42,380 nucleotides of DNA from an uncultured Oscillospiraceae bacterium (GTDB taxonomy: Bacteria > Bacillota > Clostridia > Oscillospirales > Acutalibacteraceae), in the NCBI GenBank assembly GCA_949297075.1, contig CASFRX010000066.1:1-42380 (forward strand), read 5' to 3'. Positions 26,963-35,090 of this stretch are shown piece after piece (position 1 is the stretch's first letter; every line of letters begins with the position of its first letter). The translations under genes and the position numbers were made by a program. The notes below the pieces were generated by a model, which was not told where the DNA came from, did no database searches, and was given only the letters and a program-made list of their open reading frames with translations.

Positions 26963-29900
26963 TCAGGCACCTGCAGTACCGTCCTGCGGCATTGAATAGC
27001 CATCAGTTTCACCGGCAAGTATGCTTTCCATAACTGAAATGTCAACGCTATCAATTCCTCCGTCGGCAAAAACATCACCGGCAAGATTCAGAACGCCAAA
27101 CTCATCATAGAGTTCACCACTCATCAAGGAATAAATCTGAGACAAGTCAAGACCGTCATACATACCGTCACCTGTTGTATCACCGTAGATGATGATGTAG
27201 TAAACGGTATCTTCGAAAGTAATTGTATCGCCTGTACCGATATTACCAGTACTATTCTCGTTGGGAGTGTATTCGTACGAAGCACCGCCTGTTGCAGTAA
27301 TGAGTGATTCAATACCTTCGCCGTATTCAAGTATAAGACCATCAATGTACTTGAAATCTCCTAAATCACCCATACCGTCTTTAATTGCGGGAGTCCACTC
27401 ATAGCCGTAGTTTGCAAGAACCTCTTCAGCCATAGAGAAATCAAGACCTGCTGCAACTCTCTCTACAAGAGCAAGTGCATCGAGAAGAGCCTGAGCAGCT
27501 GCGTCAACAACTGCCTGCTGGTCGCTAAGAAGGTCCTTAGCTACTGCAAGAGCGTCTTCGTAAGCTGCTGTGAGAGCTTCAAGACCTGTGTAAAGGTTCT
27601 CATAATCGGGTGTATCGAAAATTGCCTTTGCCTGTGCAATAGCATCGTTGAGCTGTGCATAGTCTGCAGGATCTGCACCCTTGAGTACAAGAGTCTTAAA
27701 TTCTTGGATAAGCATCTGACGAGCAGTATTAATCTTTGTCTGGCGAAGGTCAGAACTGTTATCAGCGAGAACTTTCTCAGCAAATGTAACTGCTCTTTCG
27801 AGTTCGTTCCAGGAATCTACAGTATAATCATCCTGATTAAGGTCAGTCATCTTACCTGTTACAAGAACATAAGCATTCTGCAGGTAGTTCTTGGAAGAAG
27901 CGCGGCGAACAAGACGCTCAGCGTTCATTTCGTACATGTGACCTCTGTAGGTGATATCAAAGAGCTTGAGTGAGGGGATATTAGCAAGAGCTGTCTGATA
28001 TGCCTCGAGCTCTTCAGGAGTTGCATCGGGACCGGGCTCAGCAACCTTCTGAGAGTTGATGAGAGAATCCATGTTGTTTCTGTGCTTCCTGTAGCGATTC
28101 CATGTGTAGAGAACATAGTCCTCTGATCCCATGTAGTTGTAAGCGGGATCATCATATGTCATTCCGTCAGGATTGCTGGGCTGGTATTCTTCTCTAAGAG
28201 CTTCAAGAGAAGCAACACCGGCGCTGACTGCGCAAGCATCAAGGTCAGCAGCCGCTCTCTTAAGAGCCTCAGCTGCGGGGCCGTAAACAGATGCGTCAAA
28301 TGTAGCAAATGTTCTGGGCTTAAGAACGATAGCCTGTGCTGCATCGAGAGCGTTGATGTAATTGCTCCAAGCTGTTGCTGCGTTTACATTGTGAGTTGTT
28401 TCAGTTACATTGCCTTCCTCGTCTGTAGTCTTTTCAACATATGTGAATGTGCCGCTTGTAGCATAGTTGCTCTTCTGGCGGTTAGCAGACATAGCGTCGT
28501 TTACAATGCCGTAAAGGTTGTAATCGTTGTAGAATACAAGGTTACGGCTAATTGTATACGGAACATTTTCTGTATCAGCTGTATCGGTAGGACCGAAAGA
28601 GTGAGTAACAGAAGCAGTATAACTTGTTTCGTTGCCAATTTCAGCAAGGTAATCTTCAAAGTCCATATCCTTAGTTGTGCCGTCTTCAGCGCTTACCTGG
28701 GGAACATTGACCTTGAACATATCGAAGGAGGCGGGGATATAACCGGCCTGCTTTGTTGTGATATTTGTCCACTCAGCTGCTTCAACGAGACCTGCGGGAA
28801 GTGTTGAAGAGAAGCCTGTGTAGGAAATTACAGCATCGGCAGCCATGTAGGAATCCTTTTCACTATCACGGCCGATCTTGTATTCCTGACCTCTGAGCGC
28901 TGACCAATTGCTGATATAAGCGCTGGGTGCGCTGATGACATAGTGGTTATTCATACCGATGCCGTCAACATAAATGTTGTAGCCATTAGCATCTGTTTCG
29001 TAGTAGCTGTCATCATCATCGGGATTTGTGTTGCTTACATAAGTATAGATACGGTACTCGATGGGAGAAGAGGTAAGTGATTTACCGGATTCATCGAGAA
29101 TTTCGTAAGCAAGAACAAAGTTAACAAGACCTGCGTTTGCAAGAGTACCTGTTACGGGGAAGCTTGTGCTGTCACCACCGTTGAGCTCAAGGCCTGCGTT
29201 GTAGGTTACATTAACACGGGAATCGCTGGGAGTGATAGAAACAATCTTAACTTTATAAAGGTTATCCTGATGTGTTACGCCCTCAGCGTCTGTCCATGCG
29301 GTGTTAAGACCGGAGGAAGCGTTACGGACAACGATAGATGTGCCGTTAAGAGAAAGGTTCGAGCTGAGGATGAAATCGGGATACATGATTGTGGGGTCTT
29401 CAATCTGCTGAGCAGTTGTGAGGTCAAGAATCATACAAACCAGAGGAAGAGCTCCGGGAATAAGGTTTGTTCTGATTGAATAGAGACCTGTCAGAAGGCC
29501 GTTAATGATATCACCGAGTGCCTGCTTTGTGAGGATGCTTTCGATATTGGGGAAAGCGGTGGGCATAGCGCCGGGGATAACGCAGTTGAGAACTCTTCTT
29601 ACGAAACCGAGGATAACGGAAACAGGTGAGGAGTTAAGTTCACCATTGGGGTTTCTCTTGAAGAGATCGAAGAAATGCTCAATCTTGAGGTCAAGGATGT
29701 TACCGATAATAACATCCATGATGACGGTCTTGGAACCGTCTGCAAGGCTTACGGTCTTGACACTGCCGTCATCGCCGATAACACGAGCTGTCTGAGGCAG
29801 CCAGCTGATAGGAATAAGTCCGAAGATAATTTTGTCAAGCTTTTCCCAAGCTGAAAGGCTTGTGTTTGAGCTAAGATCAGCAGCATAGTCGAGGATGCCG

Positions 29901-31666
29901 CCATAATTTTTGAGAGCCCAGTCTACAAGAGCTGTGACTGTCTGCTCAAATGTAAGACCCTTAGGAAGGTTAACATTTATCAGAGAGTTGAGATAGTATC
30001 TTGCGATAACTGCTACAATAGCCTGCCAGCCAGCATCGGAGTTGGGATCAATAGCACCGCTCTGGAGCTGAGCGTAGATGTTCTCTTCGGGAACCTTATC
30101 AGCTATAAGTTCGCAAAGTGCATATGTAAGGATAGCGCGAACAGATGTGAGGTTCTCGGGAAGAAGCATATTGGGAGCAAAGCACTCAATGAGTTCGGGA
30201 CCGAACTTGAGAACTAAATCTTCAATATCAACGATCTCTGCAAGGAGAGCGTCCATCTCGGTTGTATCTGTCGGAAGCGTGATATAATCGGAAAGATATC
30301 TGTTGCCGTACTGTCTGATAAATTCCTTGACATACTTCATGACATTGGGAATGAACTCATCAAGTGAGCCGTATGTCCAACTAACAGCATCAAAATTCTT
30401 GCCTTCTGAAAGTGCTTCGACCCAGCCGCCGACGATATTGTTGAGTTCGGAGATGAACTCCTTAGTATCGGAGCCTGCAAAATCGTAATTCTGAATTTCG
30501 TAGTTGAGGTTGAGCATTTCACCGGCAACATTCAGTATGACTTTGCCTGCTTCAACATCTGCTGCAAGGCTTGTTGCGGGGAATGTGCAGCCCTGTGCTC
30601 TGAGTTTTGTGATATCGGAGCAATCGTCAAGGTAGTAGCCTACAACTTCCTGCTTGTCGACCATGACGCCGTCTTCTTCAACCTGAACAGTCTTTGTAAT
30701 TTCGTACTCAGCAAATGTTTCGTTGGTAACACCTGCTAACTTATAGAAGGCCTTCTTAAATTCGGTGTTAGCCATGGGAACAAAAATTTCTGCATAAGCT
30801 TTTTGAAGCGCTGCTTCAAAAACATCGTAGAAACTGGGAGCGTCGATATCGAGAACGCCGGAGAGCTCCATTGAGATGCCCCAGCCAAATCTGCGGTTAA
30901 GGCTCCTCTCAAGGTCATTCATCTGGTCGTCAACAAGGAGCTGAACCATTGCGTCTGCCTTATATTGATCGGAAGCCTTTTCAGCGTCGCTCAAACTATC
31001 CCACTTGGGAAGACCGTTTTTCTCGGGCTTATAAACCACATCATAGAGGAGACCTCTGATAAGGTTGGGAGCGTCAAGATAAGCCTTGAACTCGGGAAGA
31101 AGACCTTCGATAAGACCTTCGAGAGTTGCGCCGAGCTTAAGTGTGCCGTAGCCATACTTTGCAAGAAGACCGGCATTATCGTTGATGAACTGAAGGAGTG
31201 AGTAGATAACATCCAAGTCACTCTTACCGGGAGTTGATCTTCTGCAGCCCTTTGATGCGAATGTGGGATCGGTGAAACCGTCATCAGCATCTGCATAGTA
31301 GAGAGCGCTGAAGTCTAACTCTGCACCGAGCTCACCTGCAAGGTTGAGAACGGTTTTCCAAACCTCACCGTTGTAAATAGGCTCTGCGGATTCAAGCAAT
31401 ACATCAATGCTTGAAAGGTTGATAACAACATTAAGAACCGGGATTTTGATTTTGGGTTCTTTAACTTCTGCGAGCATGCCGTCAACAGCATCGAGTGCAA
31501 CTGATGCCAACTGTTCTGCTGTGAAAACAGGCTGGTCAATTGAGTCGTACGATTTGATAGCGGAGTCCTTATACTCGTGGTATGCAGCCTGCGCACCGAT
31601 TGCGAAGGTTGAGCATAACATAGCGATTGCAAGAACCATGCTCATAAGCTTTTTAAAGTTGCTCAA
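26963..31666 (-). CDS. Giant secreted dockerin protein with uncharacterised N-terminal half
   Basis: A 1567-aa protein. TTG 31666 is the likely start: GGAGG lies 8 nt before it, and the in-frame upstream TTG at 31681 would overlap that ribosome site. Signal peptide about 8-27 (MSMVLAIAMLCSTFAIGAQA). Residues about 30-800 are an alpha-rich region that I do not recognise. Residues about 800-1150 are beta-rich (SNLSLNGTSIVVRNASSG). Residues about 1150-1400 are FIVAR-like repeats. A short beta module and a dockerin (DTTGDGMYDGLD from about 1496, and a second loop DVFADGGIDSVD) end the protein. No catalytic motif is visible. First gene behind a strong promoter and long leader. Confidence 0.82.
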   Translation of the reverse strand: MSNFKKLMSMVLAIAMLCSTFAIGAQAAYHEYKDSAIKSYDSIDQPVFTAEQLASVALDAVDGMLAEVKEPKIKIPVLNVVINLSSIDVLLESAEPIYNGEVWKTVLNLAGELGAELDFSALYYADADDGFTDPTFASKGCRRSTPGKSDLDVIYSLLQFINDNAGLLAKYGYGTLKLGATLEGLIEGLLPEFKAYLDAPNLIRGLLYDVVYKPEKNGLPKWDSLSDAEKASDQYKADAMVQLLVDDQMNDLERSLNRRFGWGISMELSGVLDIDAPSFYDVFEAALQKAYAEIFVPMANTEFKKAFYKLAGVTNETFAEYEITKTVQVEEDGVMVDKQEVVGYYLDDCSDITKLRAQGCTFPATSLAADVEAGKVILNVAGEMLNLNYEIQNYDFAGSDTKEFISELNNIVGGWVEALSEGKNFDAVSWTYGSLDEFIPNVMKYVKEFIRQYGNRYLSDYITLPTDTTEMDALLAEIVDIEDLVLKFGPELIECFAPNMLLPENLTSVRAILTYALCELIADKVPEENIYAQLQSGAIDPNSDAGWQAIVAVIARYYLNSLINVNLPKGLTFEQTVTALVDWALKNYGGILDYAADLSSNTSLSAWEKLDKIIFGLIPISWLPQTARVIGDDGSVKTVSLADGSKTVIMDVIIGNILDLKIEHFFDLFKRNPNGELNSSPVSVILGFVRRVLNCVIPGAMPTAFPNIESILTKQALGDIINGLLTGLYSIRTNLIPGALPLVCMILDLTTAQQIEDPTIMYPDFILSSNLSLNGTSIVVRNASSGLNTAWTDAEGVTHQDNLYKVKIVSITPSDSRVNVTYNAGLELNGGDSTSFPVTGTLANAGLVNFVLAYEILDESGKSLTSSPIEYRIYTYVSNTNPDDDDSYYETDANGYNIYVDGIGMNNHYVISAPSAYISNWSALRGQEYKIGRDSEKDSYMAADAVISYTGFSSTLPAGLVEAAEWTNITTKQAGYIPASFDMFKVNVPQVSAEDGTTKDMDFEDYLAEIGNETSYTASVTHSFGPTDTADTENVPYTISRNLVFYNDYNLYGIVNDAMSANRQKSNYATSGTFTYVEKTTDEEGNVTETTHNVNAATAWSNYINALDAAQAIVLKPRTFATFDASVYGPAAEALKRAAADLDACAVSAGVASLEALREEYQPSNPDGMTYDDPAYNYMGSEDYVLYTWNRYRKHRNNMDSLINSQKVAEPGPDATPEELEAYQTALANIPSLKLFDITYRGHMYEMNAERLVRRASSKNYLQNAYVLVTGKMTDLNQDDYTVDSWNELERAVTFAEKVLADNSSDLRQTKINTARQMLIQEFKTLVLKGADPADYAQLNDAIAQAKAIFDTPDYENLYTGLEALTAAYEDALAVAKDLLSDQQAVVDAAAQALLDALALVERVAAGLDFSMAEEVLANYGYEWTPAIKDGMGDLGDFKYIDGLILEYGEGIESLITATGGASYEYTPNENSTGNIGTGDTITFEDTVYYIIIYGDTTGDGMYDGLDLSQIYSLMSGELYDEFGVLNLAGDVFADGGIDSVDISVMESILAGETDGYSMPQDGTAGA

Positions 31667-31971
31667 GTGATACACCTCCAAAAAATTTTACAAAGGGTTT
31701 TATTTGCAGACGGTATGAACCGTCTTGCTGCGAAAAGGGGAACGCGTTTAGCTTCGGTTAATCAACCTCCTTAAAATAATCTTGCCGAATAAAACTTTAA
31801 TCTGCCGCTATCAACGAAGACCGCCTGCGGTATGGTTTAGCGTACCGCCATGTGGTCAGCGCAAATTGAGCAGACCCGGTTTTCAACGGCGGGGGCTTTA
31901 TTAGCAGAAGCAAATAACCTAAAGTACACTTCCTCATTTAGGGGCACTACCCCCTTTGTACTTTTTCAGTC
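31667..31971 (-). promoter_or_regulatory. Long structured 5' leader of unknown class
   Basis: About 305 nt lie between the predicted start of transcription (about 31971) and the TTG start. From 5' to 3' the RNA can form: AAAGTAC/GTACTTT enclosing AGGGG/CCCCT; a GC-rich segment with GCGGTA/TACCGC (hairpin in about 31828-31850); GGTT/AACC beside an internal AAGGAGG that has no open frame after it; and AGACGGT/ACCGTCT just before the ribosome site. I cannot match it to c-di-GMP, c-di-AMP, cobalamin, T-box, THF or SAM consensus patterns. Confidence 0.5.
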
Positions 31972-31977
31972 ATATCT

Positions 31978-32006
31978 ATATTAATACTTAAAAGGGATAT
32001 TGTCAA
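31978..32006 (-). promoter_or_regulatory. Strong promoter of the first dockerin unit
   Basis: Minus strand TTGACA (32001-32006), 17-bp spacer, TAATAT (31978-31983): a perfect -35 with near-consensus -10. From 32007 to 32325 I see only AT-rich sequence with no gene. Confidence 0.88.
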
Positions 32007-32325
32007 CCTAAAAAAAGAAAAACCTCGTCAATTTGCACATTTGCACAATAATATTTTTGTTTTTTTGTGCATAAATACAGCTCTGATTTTACACAATTCT
32101 ACATTTCAAATTATTTGGATTTTGAATAACGCTCTGCAAAATACAATCAGTTGTACTCATATAAATTTTGGACACAAAATAAGGCACAAAAGCGAATTTT
32201 CTTCCTGATTTACCAAAAAAAGTTATAAAATGGTAAACTTTTTATAACTTTTTTGTTTTCTCACTGTTAATTATAAACATTATATTTATATATCCGCATA
32301 TATCCGTATCTGCGTTATCTGTCAT

Positions 32326-32355
32326 AAAAAAAGCAAGGCTCATCTGAACCTTGCT
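32326..32355 (-). terminator. Terminator downstream of the cpsB-like gene
   Basis: AGCAAGG (32332-32338) / CCTTGCT (32349-32355), 10-nt loop, followed on the minus strand by TTTTTTT. The 80 nt between it and the gene's stop are non-coding in the main frame. Confidence 0.85.
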
Positions 32356-32438
32356 CTCCGTTTTGCAATTATTCGTTATTCTGTTCGTCTGAATTTTGTT
32401 CGGGCTGATTTTTGAGTTATACCGCCGCCGGGTCTTTT

Positions 32439-33200
32439 TCAGAAAAATCTGCGAGGTCTGATTGCGTACATTTCTCCGCGCTCTATTTCCTCATCATTCA
32501 AAACAGCGAGCGGATTTCTATTCAGCATATCATCATAGACCCTTTCAGGCACTGCGGCCGGAAACCGCTGAGCCATTTCTCCCAGGTTTGTCGGTCTGTG
32601 AGCCACCGAATGAGCGTCAGTTCCGATAAACGATGCCAAGCCGTTAGCCGTCATAAGATAGCTCAGCTCCTGCGCCGCCGGACCCATATATCCGGCAAGG
32701 GACGGTGCATTCAGCTGGAACAAAACTCCCATATCTGCCAGGTGATTTACAATATCATAATCCGCCTGCATATAATAATATCTCTCCGGGTGAGCTATAA
32801 TCGGTCTATATCCTCTGGCAAAAAACTCGTTGACATACTTTATCAATCTATTTATATTCAGTCCTCTGAAATCAAACTCAATGAGCATATATCTGCTCCC
32901 GTTTATTGTGGCTGAATCCAAGCTCGGCGCATAAAACACATCGTCATTTACATAGACCTCTGTGCCGGGATAAATCTCCAGCTCTATGCTCCGTTTATCC
33001 AGCTCACGGCGCAGCTCATCAAGCCTGCTGTCCCTCAGGCGTATAAAATCCTCCGTCTCATCCAATTTTGCTAGATGAGGTGTTGCTATTAACTTATCCG
33101 TTCCGCTTTCCTTTGCAATTTTACAAAGTCTTACGGCTTCCTCCATGCTATCTGCGCCGTCATCAATATCCGGCAAAACATGGCTATGAAAATCCACCAT
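32439..33200 (-). CDS. CpsB/YwqE-type tyrosine-protein phosphatase (PHP fold)
   Basis: The 253-aa protein opens with VDFHSHVLPDIDDGADSMEEA, the metal-binding HxH and DDGA motifs of CpsB/YwqE manganese-dependent phosphatases, followed by ATPHL, the IIAHPERYYYMQ motif and GTDAHSVAHRP. Such enzymes dephosphorylate bacterial tyrosine kinases of capsule/exopolysaccharide systems. No BY-kinase or capsule gene is in the window, so its partner is elsewhere. The Shine-Dalgarno GAGG (7-nt spacer) comes from the end of a repeat element copy at 33205-33250. The two frames after its stop contain a short acidic stretch that looks coding-like but is interrupted. Confidence 0.88.
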   Translation of the reverse strand: MVDFHSHVLPDIDDGADSMEEAVRLCKIAKESGTDKLIATPHLAKLDETEDFIRLRDSRLDELRRELDKRSIELEIYPGTEVYVNDDVFYAPSLDSATINGSRYMLIEFDFRGLNINRLIKYVNEFFARGYRPIIAHPERYYYMQADYDIVNHLADMGVLFQLNAPSLAGYMGPAAQELSYLMTANGLASFIGTDAHSVAHRPTNLGEMAQRFPAAVPERVYDDMLNRNPLAVLNDEEIERGEMYAIRPRRFF

Positions 33201-33204
33201 TTTA

Positions 33205-33250
33205 ATGCCTCAATACAATAGATTTATTCAGGGGAGTTTAATCTGCGGAT
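33205..33250 (-). repeat. MITE-like repeat, copy 1 (single arm)
   Basis: A 46-bp arm beginning ATGCCTCAATACAATAGA and ending TTTAATCTGCGGAT. Its interior (TTCAGGGGAG) matches the right arm of copy 2. The outer end reads TTGAGGCAT on the minus strand and supplies the ribosome site of the cpsB-like gene. Confidence 0.8.
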
Positions 33251-33296
33251 GCCTCAGGCTATTTCCTGCACCCTCTTTCAATGCTCCACATGCCGG

Positions 33297-33400
33297 CAGG
33301 CGCTTCACAATGCGAAGCATTGCTTCACGCACGAGGTGCGCTTCTCGTGCCGCAAGGCATGCTTCATTCCAAAATTCGTAGGGGACGGGTTTCCCGTCCC
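33297..33400. repeat. Palindrome-rich intergenic patch
   Basis: Contains CAATGC-GAA-GCATTG, GCACGAG/CTCGTGC, and a hairpin GGGACGGG (33382-33389) / CCCGTCCC (33393-33400) whose sequence also occurs in the element at 1967-2030. The last hairpin may serve as a weak metK terminator. No gene is visible between 33251 and 33451. Confidence 0.5.
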
Positions 33401-33451
33401 GATGGAAAGAATAAAACTATCGTCAAATCGTAATTAATAAAACACTAAAAA

Positions 33452-34588
33452 TTAAACATTAGCCTTAATCTCTTCAACCTTATCGGTTTTTTCCCAAGGC
33501 AGGTCAATATCTGTTCTGCCGACATGGCCGTAAGCTGCAATCTGCTTATAAATAGGCTGTCTCAAGCCGAGAGTGCTGATAATTGCGGCAGGAGTGAACT
33601 TAAACACCTTATTAACAGCTGCTTCAAGTCTTTCGTCTGCAACTGTGCCTGTGCCGAAGGTATCAATGCGGACGGAAACAGGCTCTGCAACGCCTATTGC
33701 GTATGCAAGCTGAACCTCGCACTTTTTAGCCAGACCTGCGGCAACAATATTTTTTGCGGCATATCTTGCGGCATAGGCTGCGCTGCGGTCAACCTTAGTG
33801 GGATCCTTGCCGGAGAATGCGCCGCCGCCGTGGCGTGAATATCCGCCGTAGGTATCAACAATAATCTTTCTGCCTGTAAGGCCGCTGTCGCCCTGAGGAC
33901 CGCCTGTTACAAAGCGGCCTGTGGGATTGACAAAAATCTTTGTATTTTCATCAATAAACTCTGCAGGAACAACGGGCTTGATAACATTTTCAATGACATC
34001 TGCACGAATCTGCTCCTGTGTGACATCTGCGCTATGCTGTGAAGAAACAACGATAGCGTCGATTCTGACCGGCTTATCGCCGTCATATTCAACTGTAACC
34101 TGAGTTTTGCCGTCGGCACGAAGATAGCCCATAAGGTCATTCTTGCGAACTTCTGTGAGCTTTAAAGCGAGCTTATGAGCCATTGCGATAGGCAGAGGCA
34201 TAAGCTCCGGAGTTTCATCGCAGGCAAAGCCGAACATCATGCCCTGGTCGCCTGCACCCTCACGGTCAACGCCCATTGCTATATCGGGGCTCTGCTTATC
34301 AACTGCAACAAGCACGGCGCAAGTATTTCCGTCAAAGCCTTTTTCTGCGCTGTCGTAGCCGATTTCGCAAACTGTTTTTCGGGCAATAGCAGGAATATCA
34401 ATATTTGCGGTTGTTGAAATTTCGCCCATAATCATAATCTGACCTGTAGTGCAGGTTGTTTCGCAGGCAACTCTGCCGTTGGGGTCCTGAGCGAGAATAG
34501 CGTCAAGCACTGCGTCAGAAATCTGGTCGCAGATTTTATCGGGATGTCCCTGTGTAACTGATTCTGAAGTAAACAGACTTTTACTCAT
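33452..34588 (-). CDS. metK: S-adenosylmethionine synthetase
   Basis: A 378-aa enzyme that makes SAM from methionine and ATP. Motifs: [26 protein letters not shown] (7-32) with the ATP-binding [19 protein letters not shown] (about 111-125), [24 protein letters not shown], and the P-loop [19 protein letters not shown]. Length and motifs are complete. AGAGG lies upstream of ATG 34588. It is controlled by the SAM riboswitch at 34628-34781. Confidence 0.98.
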   Translation of the reverse strand: MSKSLFTSESVTQGHPDKICDQISDAVLDAILAQDPNGRVACETTCTTGQIMIMGEISTTANIDIPAIARKTVCEIGYDSAEKGFDGNTCAVLVAVDKQSPDIAMGVDREGAGDQGMMFGFACDETPELMPLPIAMAHKLALKLTEVRKNDLMGYLRADGKTQVTVEYDGDKPVRIDAIVVSSQHSADVTQEQIRADVIENVIKPVVPAEFIDENTKIFVNPTGRFVTGGPQGDSGLTGRKIIVDTYGGYSRHGGGAFSGKDPTKVDRSAAYAARYAAKNIVAAGLAKKCEVQLAYAIGVAEPVSVRIDTFGTGTVADERLEAAVNKVFKFTPAAIISTLGLRQPIYKQIAAYGHVGRTDIDLPWEKTDKVEEIKANV

Positions 34589-34627
34589 TTTGTTTTCCTC
34601 TCTTTCTTAACCTTTCACATTTTTCAC

Positions 34628-34658
34628 AAAAAAACAGCACCTCGGCAAACCGCGGTGC
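34628..34658 (-). terminator. Riboswitch-controlled terminator before metK
   Basis: GCACC and GGTGC arms with an inner CGG/CCG pairing (34637-34658) are followed by TTTTTTT on the minus strand (34628-34634). It is the expression platform of the SAM riboswitch. Confidence 0.88.
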
Positions 34659-34685
34659 AAGCTTGGGATATTTGGCTATCCTAAC

Positions 34686-34781
34686 CTTATCTTCCGGTTT
34701 TCACCGCAGGATTTAACACCTTGCCCGAAGGCAGGTTGTCGGGCTTCGCAGGGCCTGTTCCCTCAGCCGCTCTTAATAAGG
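34686..34781 (-). promoter_or_regulatory. SAM-I (S-box) riboswitch aptamer
   Basis: On the minus strand the conserved S-box elements occur in order: P1 CTTATTAAGAG, the core GCTGAGGGAACAGGCCC, GAAGCCCGACAACCTGCC, AAGGTGTTAAATCCTGC, and the closing GAAGATAAG. SAM binding favours the downstream terminator and lowers metK expression. Confidence 0.95.
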
Positions 34782-34801
34782 AAATATTAAGTTCGCTATG
34801 T

Positions 34802-34830
34802 ATTATATAACAACATTCCCTGCTTGTCAA
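34802..34830 (-). promoter_or_regulatory. metK promoter
   Basis: Minus strand TTGACA (34825-34830), 17-bp spacer, TATAAT (34802-34807): full consensus. The transcript would start about 14 nt before the riboswitch. Confidence 0.93.
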
Positions 34831-34867
34831 GAATTTTAAATGCCTCAACGGCAAAGTGCCGTTCCAA

Positions 34868-35043
34868 ATGCCTCAATACAATAGATTTGTTCAAGAAAGT
34901 GTAATCTGCGGATATCTCAACATGTTTCCAATTTACAAAGCATTAAATTTTGCCGGATGAGTAAATGAAAATATGGTATATTGGAAACTGCCTATTTTTC
35001 CGCAGATTACGCTCCCCTGAACAAAGCGGCTTAATTGAGGCAT
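34868..35043. mobile_element. MITE-like element, copy 2 (both arms)
   Basis: A 176-bp non-coding element whose ends are inverted copies: left arm ATGCCTCAATACAATAGA...AATCTGCGG (34868-34911), right arm CCGCAGATTACG...AATTGAGGCAT (35000-35043). The inner sequences GTTTCCAAT and ATTGGAAAC also pair. An extra AATGCCTCAA lies just outside at about 34848. It carries no open reading frame, so it would need a transposase in trans. Confidence 0.8.
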
Positions 35044-35050
35044 TAAAAAA

Positions 35051-35074
35051 CCACCTCAAGTTTTTTTGAGGTGG
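35051..35074 (-). terminator. Terminator of the 3D-domain gene
   Basis: CCACCTCAA (35051-35059) / TTGAGGTGG (35066-35074), with TTTTTT following on the minus strand. Confidence 0.92.
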
Positions 35075-35090
35075 CTGAAAGATGCTTAAA

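Noticed and set aside
31667..31971. The long leader as a known riboswitch (c-di-GMP, cobalamin, c-di-AMP, T-box)
   Set aside because: None of the conserved core sequences of these classes is present in order, so it is reported only as an unknown structured leader.
32355..32438. C-terminal extension or small gene after the cpsB-like gene
   Set aside because: An acidic coding-like stretch (NQPEQNSDEQNNE) is preceded by an in-frame stop and has no start; the main frame already ends as expected for the family.
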